Shown piece by piece: positions 33,772-43,575 of a stretch of DNA of 64,000 bases. The position numbers and the translations under genes were made by a program. Below the pieces are notes generated by a model. It was given only the letters and a program-made list of their open reading frames with translations, was not told the origin of the DNA and did no database searches. Numbering within the stretch: the first letter of the stretch is position 1; each line of letters starts with the position of its first letter. The stretch is from NCBI GenBank assembly GCA_017448985.1, contig JAFSKL010000004.1, positions 1 through 64,000 on the forward strand, in the 5' to 3' direction. This DNA comes from Paludibacteraceae bacterium (lineage in GTDB: Bacteria > Bacteroidota > Bacteroidia > Bacteroidales > Paludibacteraceae).

Positions 33772-34425
33772 ATGGCGGTACACATTGAACATATCAACAA
33801 GCGTTTCGGGCAGCAGGAGGTGTTGCAGGATGTGAGTCTGGATATACCCGAAGGACAGGTGTTGGGGCTGTTGGGTCCGAACGGCGCCGGCAAGTCCACG
33901 CTGATGAAGATACTTATCGGTCTCTGGAAAGCCGACAGCGGAACGGTACAGGTGCCTGCCAACATAGGCTACCTGCCCGAAAATAATCCGCTCTACGAAG
34001 AAATGTATGTGGTTGAGTACTTGCAGTTCATGGCAGGGCTGGAAGGAATTCAGAATACAGAATACAGAGTACAGACTCTGATTGAACGGGTAGGGCTGAC
34101 GCCGGAGAAGCACAAGCATATACGCGAACTGAGTAAGGGCTACCGCCAGCGTGTGGGCTTGGCGCAAGCGCTGTTGGGGGATCCGGACTTGCTTATTCTC
34201 GATGAACCGACCACGGGCCTTGACCCGAATCAGTTAGTGGAGATCCGGAGTCTGATTCGTTCGTTAGGTCGCGACCGGACCGTCATCCTCTCCACGCATA
34301 TCATGCAAGAGGTGCGTGAGATGTGCGACCGAGTGGTCATCCTCGACCACGGACAAGTGAAAGCGGACGAACTAATCGGCAATATCCCTAATTTGGAACA
34401 ACTGTTCCATCAAATGACCCAATAA
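33772..34425 (+). CDS. ABC transporter ATP-binding protein (GldA/CcmA-like)
   Basis: ATPase subunit of 217 residues, truncated relative to GldA-type proteins of about 300. Walker A LGPNGAGKST, Q-loop region IGYLPENNPLYEEM, signature LSKGYRQRVG, Walker B LLILDEPTTGLDP and H-loop STHIMQEV are intact. An H-family island (34047-34075) inserts GIQNTEYRVQT in the helical subdomain. The start is MAVHIEHINKRFG because the promoter lies within the longer frame. No permease gene is adjacent, so its partner is elsewhere. RuvB follows after a repeat island. Confidence 0.88.
   Translation: MAVHIEHINKRFGQQEVLQDVSLDIPEGQVLGLLGPNGAGKSTLMKILIGLWKADSGTVQVPANIGYLPENNPLYEEMYVVEYLQFMAGLEGIQNTEYRVQTLIERVGLTPEKHKHIRELSKGYRQRVGLAQALLGDPDLLILDEPTTGLDPNQLVEIRSLIRSLGRDRTVILSTHIMQEVREMCDRVVILDHGQVKADELIGNIPNLEQLFHQMTQ
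34047..34075. repeat. micro-repeat island, family H, inside the ABC ATPase
   Basis: CAGAATA-CAGAATA-CAGAGTA, in frame, encoding QNTEYRVQ. Confidence 0.75.
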
Positions 34426-34467
34426 ATCGTAAATCGTAAATGGTAAATGACCAAATGGTAAATGACT
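34424..34467. repeat. micro-repeat island, family C, supplying the ruvB start
   Basis: AAATCGTAAATCGTAAATGGTAAATGACC words. It spans the ABC stop codon and provides two in-frame ATG starts of ruvB (34440, 34455). Confidence 0.85.
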
Positions 34468-35474
34468 TTGATATACGCCAACAGATGAGTGAGAAGGAGC
34501 AGGACAATGCCTTGCGGCCTTTGTGTTTTGCAGATTTTGCGGGACAAAGCAAGGTGACGTCCAACCTCAAGATCTTCGTCGAAGCTGCCAAGCTTCGGCA
34601 CGAGAGCCTTGACCATGTCCTGCTTTTTGGCCCTCCGGGACTCGGTAAGACGACACTCAGTAACATCATCGCCAACGAACTGGGCGTGGGTTTCAAAGTG
34701 ACCTCGGGTCCTGTGCTTGACAAACCCGGTGACTTGGCAGGACTGCTCACATCGCTTGAGCCTAATGATGTCTTGTTTATTGACGAGATTCATCGTCTGA
34801 GTCCGGTCGTGGAGGAGTACCTCTACTCGGCCATGGAGGACTATCGCATCGACATTATGATCGACAAAGGTCCTTCGGCGCGTACCATACAGATCGATTT
34901 GAACCATTTCACGCTTATCGGCGCTACCACGCGTTCGGGTCTGCTGACAAGCCCGCTTCGTGCCCGTTTCGGCATCAACTGCCACCTCGAGTACTACGAT
35001 GCCGATATCCTTGCCGGTATCGTCAAGCGTTCGGCGCGGTTGCTGAATGTGGAGATTAACGAGAAAGCAGCGGGTGAGATAGCCCGTCGCAGTCGTGGAA
35101 CGCCCCGTATAGCCAATGCTCTCTTGCGGCGTGTACGGGACTTCGCACAAGTGAAGGGCGACGGCAAGATAGATTTGGAGATAGCCCAATATGCCCTTGA
35201 GGCGCTGAATATCGACACCTTCGGTCTCGACCAGATAGACAACAAACTGCTGTTAACCATCATCGACAAGTTCCGCGGAGGACCTGTGGGCCTGAACACG
35301 ATTGCCACGGCCATGGGCGAGGATGCCGGTACGATAGAGGATGTGTATGAACCCTATCTGATTAAAGAGGGCTTTATCAAACGTACGCCGCGCGGTCGCG
35401 AAGCAACCGAGCTGGCGTACAAACATCTGGGTAAAACACCGATTTCAGCGGATGGACAGCAGTCAATATTCTGA
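34440..35474 (+). CDS. ruvB: Holliday junction branch-migration helicase RuvB
   Basis: AAA+ motor of 344 residues that drives RuvA-bound Holliday junctions. Seen: [12 protein letters not shown], Walker [11 protein letters not shown], Walker [12 protein letters not shown], sensor I ATTRSGLL, Arg finger region PLRARFGI, and the C-terminal winged helix ending in [20 protein letters not shown]. The first residues [11 protein letters not shown] are translated from a C-family island, replacing the usual short acidic N-terminus, and the ATG at 34455 is an equally good start. ruvA and ruvC are not in the window. Confidence 0.96.
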   Translation: MVNDQMVNDFDIRQQMSEKEQDNALRPLCFADFAGQSKVTSNLKIFVEAAKLRHESLDHVLLFGPPGLGKTTLSNIIANELGVGFKVTSGPVLDKPGDLAGLLTSLEPNDVLFIDEIHRLSPVVEEYLYSAMEDYRIDIMIDKGPSARTIQIDLNHFTLIGATTRSGLLTSPLRARFGINCHLEYYDADILAGIVKRSARLLNVEINEKAAGEIARRSRGTPRIANALLRRVRDFAQVKGDGKIDLEIAQYALEALNIDTFGLDQIDNKLLLTIIDKFRGGPVGLNTIATAMGEDAGTIEDVYEPYLIKEGFIKRTPRGREATELAYKHLGKTPISADGQQSIF

Positions 35475-35513
35475 TTGCTGAACGCTGATTCCTGAATTCT
35501 GAATACTGACAGC
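35471..35513. repeat. micro-repeat island, family H, between convergent genes
   Basis: TCTGATTGCTGAACGCTGATTCCTGAATTCTGAATACTGA fills the space between ruvB and the DJ-1 gene. No terminator seen. Confidence 0.8.
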
Positions 35514-36041
35514 TTAATACTGTGCTGCGTCATAGACGGCATCGGCGGCATCGGAGCCGGCGAGTCGTTCGATGATGCAGAAAGCGAAGTCTGAGCTTAG
35601 GCCCGGACCTTTGGCTGTGATCACGTTCTGTGATTCAACTACGAGTCCTCCCACATAACTCTCGCCGAGCGCCTCCTGGAAACCCGGATAGCAGGTAGCC
35701 TGTTTTCCCTTGAGAATACCGAGCTTGCCGAGTACCGCCGGCGCCGCACAGATAGCGGCAATCAGCTTGTCGGCTTTGTTATGCTCTACCAACAGTTCGC
35801 ATAGCGCGGAACAATCGCCGAGTTTGGTCGGCCCGCCGGGAAGAATAAGCATTCCTGCGTCGGAGAAATCTATACGCTCAATCAATCCGTCCGCTTCCAC
35901 GGCGATGTTATGTGCGCCAAGAACCATCGGATTGCCGGTAATGGAAACCGTTGTTACGGGCACCTTGGCACGACGCAACAAATCAATTGTGGTGATAGCC
36001 TCGATTTCTTCGAAACCATTGTCAAGAAAGAGATAATTCAT
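35514..36041 (-). CDS. DJ-1/PfpI family protein
   Basis: Cytoplasmic protein of 175 residues: GFEEIEAITTIDLLRRA contains the conserved Glu, and the nucleophile-elbow Cys lies in AAICAAPAVLG. These match the DJ-1/ThiJ branch (YajL-like), associated with redox protection or glyoxal handling. It follows tonB after a C-family island and ends the pdxJ-exbB-exbD-tonB transcript. Confidence 0.92.
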   Translation of the reverse strand: MNYLFLDNGFEEIEAITTIDLLRRAKVPVTTVSITGNPMVLGAHNIAVEADGLIERIDFSDAGMLILPGGPTKLGDCSALCELLVEHNKADKLIAAICAAPAVLGKLGILKGKQATCYPGFQEALGESYVGGLVVESQNVITAKGPGLSSDFAFCIIERLAGSDAADAVYDAAQY

Positions 36042-36044
36042 AAA

Positions 36045-36106
36045 ACCATTTACGATTTAATCATTTACCATTTAGTCATTTATATGACCATTTGACCATT
36101 TAATTT
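36045..36106. repeat. micro-repeat island, family C
   Basis: CCATTTACGATTTAATCATTTACC, TTAGTCATTTATATGACC words between the tonB stop and the DJ-1 start. Confidence 0.85.
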
Positions 36107-36915
36107 AACTTAAATATGTAGGTGATTGTTCCGATCTGATCATGGTCGCCCTCCGAGAACTTGGCCTTACGGGCTGCGTCGAGAGCGAGTTTGATAGTTT
36201 GTTTGTCCGAGATAGTGCCGCCTGTCGTTTCGCGGGCATCTATCACGTTTCCGGCCGCATTGACACGAATCTGTACGACCACTTTGCCTTCCTGTTTGAA
36301 ATCGTTGGACGGCTGAGGCAGCGTACCTCTGATATTTCGTCCTGCCAGACTCCAACCGTTGTCGCCTGACGAACCGTGCCCGATAGGATTACCCTTTTGT
36401 CCCGAGCCTTGGCTGTTGCCTGAACCGTTATTGTTGCCGGACTGCCCGAAGAGCGAGCCGAACTGATTGGCCTTGGCGATGGCTTCTTGTTCTTTGCGTT
36501 GCCGTTCGGCTTCTGCAGCCTCACGCGCCTTGCGCTCTGCCTCCAACCGTGCCTGCTCTTCGCGTTCTTTCTTCTGCCGTTCCGCTTCGGCTTGCTTGCG
36601 GGCTTTCTCCGCTTCCTCTTGTTCCTTGAGCAGAGCCAACGCCTCTTCGTCCTCTTGCGTGATCAGGTCATTGTCCGAAGGCGCAGAAGGCTGTTCGGGC
36701 GCGGATGGTTCGGGTGTCGGTAACGGTACGGCTTCCGATTGCTCCGCCATGTACCCGCCCGCTTCGGCTACCTCGCCAAACGCCACTTCGATGCCTTCTT
36801 CCTCTTCCGGCACAATGGCATAGAGGCGAATGAACCAAAGAATAAGGAACACCAGTACCATAAACAGTATGGTACCTATGCTCGCTATACTATGTCGCTT
36901 TTGCTTTTCGGTCAT
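36100..36915 (-). CDS. TonB/TolA-like energy transducer
   Basis: Protein of 271 residues: one N-terminal inner-membrane helix (IGTILFMVLVFLILWFI), a Pro-rich stretch, a long Lys/Glu/Ala-rich helical segment (about 85-150, EEQARLEAERKAREAAEAER), a Gly/Asn/Ser linker, and a C-terminal TonB domain (GKVVVQIRVNAAGNVIDARET to IGTITYIFKLN). The long charged helix is more TolA-like than typical TonB. It overlaps exbD by 4 bp, so it forms the third part of an ExbB-ExbD-type proton motor complex reaching the outer membrane. Confidence 0.88.
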   Translation of the reverse strand: MTEKQKRHSIASIGTILFMVLVFLILWFIRLYAIVPEEEEGIEVAFGEVAEAGGYMAEQSEAVPLPTPEPSAPEQPSAPSDNDLITQEDEEALALLKEQEEAEKARKQAEAERQKKEREEQARLEAERKAREAAEAERQRKEQEAIAKANQFGSLFGQSGNNNGSGNSQGSGQKGNPIGHGSSGDNGWSLAGRNIRGTLPQPSNDFKQEGKVVVQIRVNAAGNVIDARETTGGTISDKQTIKLALDAARKAKFSEGDHDQIGTITYIFKLN

Positions 36916-37319
36916 CGTTTAGTAGCTACAACAAGCCGCATGTGGTGTTGATTTGCTATATCGAGTACACGGACTACCTCTTTGTAGGCTACGTCCTGAT
37001 CGGCGTGGAGAGCGATGTACATCGTCGAGTCAGAGGCCTGAATACCGGACAGGTATCCTTCCAGCGATTCGGGATCTACCGGTACCGGTTTCTCACGACC
37101 GATGGCCACGAAATAGTTGCCGAGATTGTCAATGGACACTTTGGCTACCTGCGGCCTCGTCACTTTCTGCGAACGGGATGTCGGCAGGTTGATCTTGATG
37201 TCATTGGGCGAAGAGAGCGTGGAGGCCATGACGAAGAAAAGGAGTAACAGGAACACCAAGTCCGTCATCGAACTCATCGCAAATGTAGCTTCGACCCTAT
37301 TGCGCTTCTTGAGAGACAT
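36912..37319 (-). CDS. exbD: ExbD/TolR-type proton channel subunit
   Basis: Inner-membrane protein of 135 residues with one N-terminal helix (SSMTDLVFLLLLFFVMAST) carrying the essential Asp, then a periplasmic domain with INLPTSRSQKVTRPQ and MYIALHADQDVAYKEVVRVL. It works with ExbB (encoded 30 bp upstream) to use the proton gradient. ATGA overlap with the tonB-like gene. Could equally be named TolR. Confidence 0.92.
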   Translation of the reverse strand: MSLKKRNRVEATFAMSSMTDLVFLLLLFFVMASTLSSPNDIKINLPTSRSQKVTRPQVAKVSIDNLGNYFVAIGREKPVPVDPESLEGYLSGIQASDSTMYIALHADQDVAYKEVVRVLDIANQHHMRLVVATKR

Positions 37320-37352
37320 AATTAAGAATTAAAAATTAAGAATTAAAAATTA
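37320..37352. repeat. micro-repeat island, family A
   Basis: AATTAAGAATTAAAAATTAAGAATTAAAAATT fills the whole gap between the exbB stop and the exbD start. Confidence 0.85.
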
Positions 37353-38042
37353 TGCCGGTTCGTTCAGCAAGTCCATGAATTCCAGTGTGCGGCTCTCGAG
37401 GAGTCGAACGACACGGTCGATACGCGCTACGAGGTAGTTGTAGGCAAACATAGCCAGAATACCGACGATCAAACCGCCGATAGTGGTGACCATGGCTTGG
37501 TACATACCGGTCGAGAGGGCTGACATCTCAATCACTCCGCCGGAAGTCTGCGCCATGTTGTAGAAGGTCTGAACCATACCGAGTACCGTTCCGAGGAAAC
37601 CGAGCATCGGAGCTCCGCCGGCGATAGTAGCCATGATAACAAGGCCTTTCTCCAGGCGTCCTACTTCCAAGTTTCCCACATTCTCCACAGCCACCTGTAC
37701 ATCCTGCATCGGACGGCCGATACGCGTGATACCTTTCTCTATCATATGCGCGGACGGTGTATCGGTCTGCTTGCAGAGGTTCAGCGCCGAATCGATCTTG
37801 CCGTCGTGGATATAGTCGCGGATACGGTTCATGAACGAATTGTCCTCTTGTGTGGCGTGCTTGATGACCACGAGACGCTCGATGAAGATATAACAAGCGC
37901 CCGCCAGCAGAATAGCCAGAATGACCATAATCCAGCCGCCGTACTGCGCCATTTCCCACAAGTTAATAGACTCTTGAATCGGTTCTTCGATCACTGCCAA
38001 TTCTTCCTGAACAGCAGCCAATGTGTCAATTTGTAATAACAT
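37350..38042 (-). CDS. exbB: ExbB/TolQ/MotA-type proton channel
   Basis: Inner-membrane protein of 230 residues with three membrane segments: WIMVILAILLAGACYIFIERL, and the pair at about 130-200, KGLVIMATIAGGAPMLGFLGTVLGMV and YQAMVTTIGGLIVGILAMFAYNYL. The central MotA/TolQ motif GTVLGMVQTFYNMA is present. It lies between pdxJ and exbD and is the first member of the energy-transducing complex. A TolQ name would also fit. Confidence 0.92.
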   Translation of the reverse strand: MLLQIDTLAAVQEELAVIEEPIQESINLWEMAQYGGWIMVILAILLAGACYIFIERLVVIKHATQEDNSFMNRIRDYIHDGKIDSALNLCKQTDTPSAHMIEKGITRIGRPMQDVQVAVENVGNLEVGRLEKGLVIMATIAGGAPMLGFLGTVLGMVQTFYNMAQTSGGVIEMSALSTGMYQAMVTTIGGLIVGILAMFAYNYLVARIDRVVRLLESRTLEFMDLLNEPA

Positions 38043-38048
38043 AAAGAT

Positions 38049-38100
38049 ATTTACGATTTAGTCATTTGTCTTTGGTCGTTAGTCGTTGGTCGTTAGGCTT
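38049..38100. repeat. micro-repeat island, families C and E joined
   Basis: ATTTACGATTTAGTCATTTG (C) runs into GTCGTTAGTCGTTGGTCGTTAGG (E) between exbB and pdxJ, showing two families in one island. Confidence 0.85.
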
Positions 38101-38109
38101 TCGGCTAAT

Positions 38110-38823
38110 TTACTTTAGTAAGTCCAGGTACTCCTGAATCGTTTCCTGGATACCCAGATAGAGGGCATCACAGATGATAGCGTGGCCGATGGAGACCTCT
38201 GCCAGCCATGGGAACGCTTTCTTCAGGGGCTTGAGGTTCTTGAGGTTGAGGTCGTGCCCCGCGTTCAGTCCGAGACCCAACTCATGCGCTTTCTCTGCGG
38301 CGGGACGGTAGAGGTCGATCGCCCGTTTGGGGTCTTGCTCAAACAGTTCGGCATAAGGACCTGTGTAGAGTTCCACGCGGTCGGCGCCCGTACGAAGGGC
38401 GTACTCAACCATCACGGGATCCGGGTCCACAAAAATACTGACGCGGATACGCGAAGCGTGCAGTTCGTTCACCACGCCTTTGAGGAAATCAAGATGGCGG
38501 CGTGTATCCCAGCCGTGGTTCGAGGTCAATTGGTGAGGGTCGTCAGGAACGAGCGTCACCTGCGTCGGACGGACGTCCGTCACCAGCGCTAAGAACTCCT
38601 CCGTCGGATTGCCCTCGATGTTGAGTTCGGTCGTTACCATCGACTTCAGTTGATAGACATCCTCCTTGCGGATATGCCGCTCGTCGGGCCGCGGATGAAC
38701 CGTTATTCCTTGTGCGCCAAACAGCTCACAATCCACCGCAAAGCGCTGGACATCAGGCATGTTTCCACCGCGCGCGTTGCGCAATGTTGCCACCTTATTG
38801 ATGTTCACACTCAGTTTCGTCAT
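38110..38823 (-). CDS. pdxJ: pyridoxine 5'-phosphate synthase
   Basis: Last step of DXP-dependent vitamin B6 synthesis, 237 residues, cytoplasmic. Seen: the start motif [17 protein letters not shown], active-site [38 protein letters not shown] and the C-terminal [14 protein letters not shown] and [13 protein letters not shown]. The start at 38823 was chosen because the promoter (38847-38878) is inside the longer frame. It heads the exbB-exbD-tonB-DJ-1 transcript. Confidence 0.96.
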   Translation of the reverse strand: MTKLSVNINKVATLRNARGGNMPDVQRFAVDCELFGAQGITVHPRPDERHIRKEDVYQLKSMVTTELNIEGNPTEEFLALVTDVRPTQVTLVPDDPHQLTSNHGWDTRRHLDFLKGVVNELHASRIRVSIFVDPDPVMVEYALRTGADRVELYTGPYAELFEQDPKRAIDLYRPAAEKAHELGLGLNAGHDLNLKNLKPLKKAFPWLAEVSIGHAIICDALYLGIQETIQEYLDLLK

Positions 38824-38846
38824 GATGTGTGCATTAAAATTCGCTG

Positions 38847-38878
38847 CAAATTTACTGCTTTTTTTTGAATTGTGCAAG
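38847..38878 (-). promoter_or_regulatory. promoter of pdxJ
   Basis: Minus strand TTGCACAATTC-A8-GCAG-TAAATTTG-CAGCG: the same 35-base arrangement as at the ddl promoter (62576). Divergent from the nadK promoter 36 bases away. Confidence 0.88.
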
Positions 38879-38913
38879 ATTTTTGAAAAAAAATTCTCTT
38901 TTGTACACTTTTG

Positions 38914-38945
38914 TTTGCATATACGAAATAATTTTCGTACCTTTG
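38914..38945 (+). promoter_or_regulatory. promoter of nadK
   Basis: TTTGCA (38914-38919) and TACCTTTG (38938-38945), then CACCC. The start codon is 19 bases downstream. Confidence 0.85.
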
Positions 38946-38963
38946 CACCCAAATTTGTGTGTT

Positions 38964-39857
38964 ATGACGATCGCTATTTTTGGAAATGCAATGAAAGCGG
39001 ATACCTTGCGAGAGGTGAGGCATATATTGCAGTTTATGACGGAGAAAGGCATACACGTGCTGCTGTCACAAGAGTTACGCAATGAGTTGGACCTGCGTGA
39101 GTACCCTGGTTTTCCGGAGAACTGGGATGGGGACAAACAGCCGGAGAATGTGTACGGCGAGCCGATAGACTTTGCGTTGTCGGTCGGCGGTGACGGTACC
39201 TTCCTGACGAGTGCAGCGGCCATCGGAAACAAGAATATACCCATTTTGGGCGTTAACTGCGGACACTTGGGATTCCTGGCCGAAGTGCAGACAGATGATC
39301 TGGACGACATCTTGCAGAAATTAGTGGCGGGTGAGTACACGATTGAGCAACGCAGCCTACTCAAAGTGAGCGTGTTGGACAAAGACGGTTTTGCGCGTGA
39401 GGACCTGGTGATGTCGCCCAATGCGCTGAACGAGATAGCCATCCTCAAACAAGGTCTGACGAACATGCTGACCATAGAGACGAAAGTGAACGGCGAGTTG
39501 CTGCACACGTATCACTCGGACGGCTTGGTGATAGCTACTCCGACGGGCAGTACGGCCTACAACCTGTCGATCGGCGGGCCGCTGGTAGTGCCGCAGAGTA
39601 AGGGCATATTGCTTACGCCTATTGCGCCGCACAGCCTGACCGTTCGACCGATTGTGATGCCTGAGGACTGGAAGTTCGACTTCCGCATCAGCAGCCGTTA
39701 CGATTCGTTTATGGTGTCGGTCGACGGGCGGAGTCAGAGCTTGAGTACGGACATGAGTCTGCATGTGGAAAGGGCGCCTTATACCGTCAAATTAGTGCAG
39801 ATAGGCGATAACAGTTTCTTGAAGAGTTTAAGGACGAAACTCAATTGGGGGAAGTAA
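38964..39857 (+). CDS. nadK: NAD kinase
   Basis: ATP-NAD kinase of 297 residues that makes NADP. Seen: MTIAIFGNAMKADTLREV, the GGDGT motif in LSVGGDGTFLTSA, NCGHLGFLAEV, TYHSDGLVIATPTGSTAYN and LSIGGPLVVPQS, and VSVDGRS near the end. The longer reading frame upstream was rejected because it contains the promoter. First gene of nadK-lgt-fmt-HD. Confidence 0.96.
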   Translation: MTIAIFGNAMKADTLREVRHILQFMTEKGIHVLLSQELRNELDLREYPGFPENWDGDKQPENVYGEPIDFALSVGGDGTFLTSAAAIGNKNIPILGVNCGHLGFLAEVQTDDLDDILQKLVAGEYTIEQRSLLKVSVLDKDGFAREDLVMSPNALNEIAILKQGLTNMLTIETKVNGELLHTYHSDGLVIATPTGSTAYNLSIGGPLVVPQSKGILLTPIAPHSLTVRPIVMPEDWKFDFRISSRYDSFMVSVDGRSQSLSTDMSLHVERAPYTVKLVQIGDNSFLKSLRTKLNWGK

Positions 39858-39860
39858 AAG

Positions 39861-39893
39861 CAATTAAAAATTAAGAATTAAGAATTAAGAATG
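39861..39893. repeat. micro-repeat island, family A, ending at the lgt start
   Basis: AATTAAAAATTAAGAATTAAGAATTAAGA followed directly by ATGATG, the start of lgt. Confidence 0.85.
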
Positions 39894-40865
39894 ATGCTTT
39901 CTTCAATCGTTTGGAATGTGGACCCGATATTGATTCATTTCGGGGACGGCGGGATACGCTGGTACGGCTTGCTGTGGGCGATAGGTCTGTATATATGCTG
40001 GGCGGTGAACGAACGGATGTACAAGCACGAGAACTGTCCGGCAGAATGGGCTGACCAGATGTTCTTTTTTATGGCGGCGGGTGTGATCATCGGCGCGCGG
40101 TTGGGACATTGCTGGTTCTACGAGTGGCACGATGTGACGAATCCGGCTTTGGCGGGGTACTGCGAGTATATGCGTATCTCCACGCAGCCTTGGCACCTGT
40201 TCGGTTGGGAGTTCGTGTATCGCAATCCGTATATCGAGCACCCGCTGATGCTGCTTAAGATATGGGAAGGCGGACTGAGTAGTCACGGCGGGGCGATAGG
40301 TCTGATCATAGCCGCTGTGCTGCTCAACAAGTATAAGTTCAGCCGTTATCCGCAGTTCGGCACGAGCTGGCTGTGGATCCTCGACCGCTTGTGTATCGGC
40401 GTCTGCTTCACGGCTATGCTGATCCGTTTCGGCAATTTGATGAACAGCGAGATTTACGGCGGTCCGACTGACCTGCCGTGGGGTTTCATCTTCGTGCGTG
40501 ACGGACAAACAGAGCCATGTCATCCGACGCAGATTTATGAGATCTTATACTGCTTCGCGGCGCTGTGCGTGACCTGGCCTATGTACTGGAAAACGGACGC
40601 GCGGAGGCGTGAAGGACTGCTGCTCGGCGTGTTTCTCGAGATCGTGTTCGTGACGCGATTCCTGCTTGAGTTCATCAAGAATGACCAGGAAGCGTTTGAG
40701 GCGGGACATGTGCTGAATATGGGGCAGTTACTCAGTATTCCGTTCATCGCGTTGGGCCTATTCCTTATAATTCGCGCGTATAAGCGGCCGTTGAGTCCGG
40801 TAGTGGAGAAGCGGCCGGAGAGTCTCGAACCTAAGTATCGAGACGTTAAATCGTTAAAACGTTAA
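39891..40865 (+). CDS. lgt: prolipoprotein diacylglyceryl transferase
   Basis: Inner-membrane enzyme of 324 residues that lipidates lipoprotein precursors. Seen: IRWYGLLWAIGLYICW, GVIIGARLGHCWFYEW, GLSSHGGAIGLI (usual SFHGG), the catalytic-region RFGNLMNSEIYG, HPTQIYE, and RREGLLLGVFLEIVFVTRFLLEFIK. Around seven membrane segments. The last residues (RDVKSLKR) and the stop come from a D-family island. Many lipoproteins in this window are its likely substrates. Confidence 0.95.
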   Translation: MMLSSIVWNVDPILIHFGDGGIRWYGLLWAIGLYICWAVNERMYKHENCPAEWADQMFFFMAAGVIIGARLGHCWFYEWHDVTNPALAGYCEYMRISTQPWHLFGWEFVYRNPYIEHPLMLLKIWEGGLSSHGGAIGLIIAAVLLNKYKFSRYPQFGTSWLWILDRLCIGVCFTAMLIRFGNLMNSEIYGGPTDLPWGFIFVRDGQTEPCHPTQIYEILYCFAALCVTWPMYWKTDARRREGLLLGVFLEIVFVTRFLLEFIKNDQEAFEAGHVLNMGQLLSIPFIALGLFLIIRAYKRPLSPVVEKRPESLEPKYRDVKSLKR

Positions 40866-40879
40866 ATCGTTAAACTGTT

Positions 40880-40881
<2 letters not shown>
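40843..40881. repeat. micro-repeat island, family D
   Basis: GACGTTAAATCGTTAAAACGTTAAATCGTTAAACTGTT encodes the C-terminus and stop of lgt and runs up to the ATG of fmt. Confidence 0.85.
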
Positions 40882-41814
<933 letters not shown>

Positions 41815-41818
<4 letters not shown>

Positions 41819-41847
41819 GAATTAAAAATTAAAAATTAAGAATTACG
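41815..41847. repeat. micro-repeat island, family A, over the start of the HD gene
   Basis: AATTAAGAATTAAAAATTAAAAATTAAGAATTACG spans the fmt stop and the expected start of the next gene; it contains no in-frame ATG, GTG or TTG. Confidence 0.8.
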
Positions 41848-42402
41848 GATTATAACGCGCTCATAGATAAGTACTACGGCGGTATTCCGGAGTTGAGGCA
41901 TATCCTGGTGACACACAGTCGGCAGGTGGCAGACCGCGCGTTGTTGATCATCGATCGGCATCCTGAATGGGAAGCGAACGGGCTGATAGACAGGCAGTTT
42001 GTGGAGGAAGCGGCTATGCTGCACGATATAGGTATCATCTTCTGCGATGCGCCTAAAATTCATTGCCGAGGCGCACATAAGTATATCGAGCACGGCTATT
42101 TGGGTGCGGAACTGCTTCGTCAGGAAGGCCTGCCCAAGCACGCATTGGTGGCGGAACGGCACACCGGAACGGGTATCACCATTGAGCAGATAGTACGTGA
42201 GGAACTGCCGATCCCTGAACGGGATTACTGCCCGCAGAGCCTTGAAGAGAAAATCATCTGCTACGCCGATAAGTTCTACTCCAAAAGCCACCTCGGAGAG
42301 GAAGTGGATATCAACAAAATCAAGTACAACATCTGGAAATACGGTCACGAGGCCTTCGTTCGTTGGCAGGAACTCGTTGACCTCTGCGGCGAAAATCTCT
42401 AA
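41842..42402 (+). CDS. HD-domain phosphohydrolase, non-canonical start
   Basis: HD-superfamily protein of about 186 residues. Metal-binding residues include the first His in LRHILVTHSRQVADRAL and the HD pair in EEAAMLHDIGIIF, followed by HRGAHKYIEHGYL-type His and ERHTGTGI, ending IICYADKFYSKS. It is probably a nucleotide phosphohydrolase (YqeK-like or tRNA/cofactor-associated). The sequence ITDYNALIDKYYGGIPE before the first usable start (TTG, 41893) looks coded and conserved. The frame is closed at 41830 and holds only ATT (41842) or ACG as possible starts. Start therefore uncertain. Confidence 0.75.
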   Translation: MTDYNALIDKYYGGIPELRHILVTHSRQVADRALLIIDRHPEWEANGLIDRQFVEEAAMLHDIGIIFCDAPKIHCRGAHKYIEHGYLGAELLRQEGLPKHALVAERHTGTGITIEQIVREELPIPERDYCPQSLEEKIICYADKFYSKSHLGEEVDINKIKYNIWKYGHEAFVRWQELVDLCGENL

Positions 42403-43574
42403 TGGAACTTATGTGCAAAACCTACCGATAACAGTTCACGGAACTGTATTTTGGCGTGGTCGTCACCTTCCATGATGACCGAAGTGTCGTACCGCGGATG
42501 AACCATCAGGCGGGCAGACATGAAGCGGTTGATGATAAAATCGCAGTTTACCTCCAAGTCTATTTCCACATTCTTGTAATTGGTGTATGTATAAAACCGC
42601 GTCTCGATGGCCACCTCGCGAACGGGTTTCCACAGGTACTCGATGCGCACCGATGAACCGACATTATGCTGTGTGCGCTGCCCTGCTTCCAGACCGAATT
42701 CGGTGGGGTTGACATGTACGGTATCCATGATATGAATCACCTTGTACGACAAAGGCGAAAACGAAATGGAGAGGTTCTTCACCGGCTTGTAATCGATACC
42801 GAAAGCGGCATTGAAGCGGAATGGCGAGAAGGGACCGGACTTCATCTCGTTGGAGTTGGATTTATATGTCGGCAGCAGGCGCGTCTCTATCTCTGAGGAC
42901 AGCGAGACGAACAGTTTGGGCACAATGCGGCAGTTGCCTTTCGAATAGAGGCGCAACATGTCGTCAGTCGTATTCACTTTGTGCAGGCTGTCGGCAGAAA
43001 TAGTGGATCCGCCGAGACGCAGTTCGCCGGTGTTCTCCCATGTGAACCGCTCGCCGATATAACTGATATTGCCTTTGGCGATACCGAGTCCCGCAAAGGA
43101 CGATGAACCGCCTTGATACCAGTTGCGCGTGACGTAGTTCTGCGTGATCTGCAGCATGAGCGTGGCCTCTTTGCGCCAGGGTGTTTTCATGTCACGGATA
43201 GCACGAAGCACGTCGTTGCGGTCCTCTTCGGCGTCCTTGATCCATGATTTTTCCACTTGTATAGTGGGAATCTGCTCAACGGTCTTGACGACGAGTTTGG
43301 CATTGAGAGCTCGCAGCGAGTCTATTTCCGCCAGTTCGCGGGCTATCGAATCGAGCCGTATTCTCTCCGCCAAGGTGAGCGTGTCCACTGTGTCCGCTGC
43401 GTGGAGTTCCGCACTCTGTGCAGCTACCATATCCAGCAGCAAACGGTCCATATCGACCGTACTTTTCATGTCGCTCAGGCGGAAAGTGTCGGGATAAAGA
43501 CGGATACTATCCGATTGTGCCGCCAGAGAGGTGGCGGCACAAATCGTGAGTATTATGAGGAGTAATTTTTTCAA
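42399..43574 (-). CDS. DUF3078 outer-membrane protein
   Basis: Protein of 391 residues with TTG start at 43574, two bases after the secA stop. Signal peptide LKKLLLIILTICAATSLAAQ. A helical charged region (about 25-120, with LAEIDSLRALNAKLVVK) precedes the DUF3078 barrel: LQITQNYVTRNWYQGGSSSFAG, FTWENTGELRLGG and a terminal strand LLSVGFAHKFH. Family function unknown. The pairing with secA suggests constitutive envelope expression. Its stop overlaps the HD gene stop tail to tail by 4 bp. Confidence 0.88.
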   Translation of the reverse strand: MKKLLLIILTICAATSLAAQSDSIRLYPDTFRLSDMKSTVDMDRLLLDMVAAQSAELHAADTVDTLTLAERIRLDSIARELAEIDSLRALNAKLVVKTVEQIPTIQVEKSWIKDAEEDRNDVLRAIRDMKTPWRKEATLMLQITQNYVTRNWYQGGSSSFAGLGIAKGNISYIGERFTWENTGELRLGGSTISADSLHKVNTTDDMLRLYSKGNCRIVPKLFVSLSSEIETRLLPTYKSNSNEMKSGPFSPFRFNAAFGIDYKPVKNLSISFSPLSYKVIHIMDTVHVNPTEFGLEAGQRTQHNVGSSVRIEYLWKPVREVAIETRFYTYTNYKNVEIDLEVNCDFIINRFMSARLMVHPRYDTSVIMEGDDHAKIQFRELLSVGFAHKFH

Positions 43575-43575
43575 G

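Noticed and set aside
38824..38952. Longer N-terminus for PdxJ
   Set aside because: The extension contains the promoter and translates to the same meaningless residues seen upstream of other genes with this promoter.
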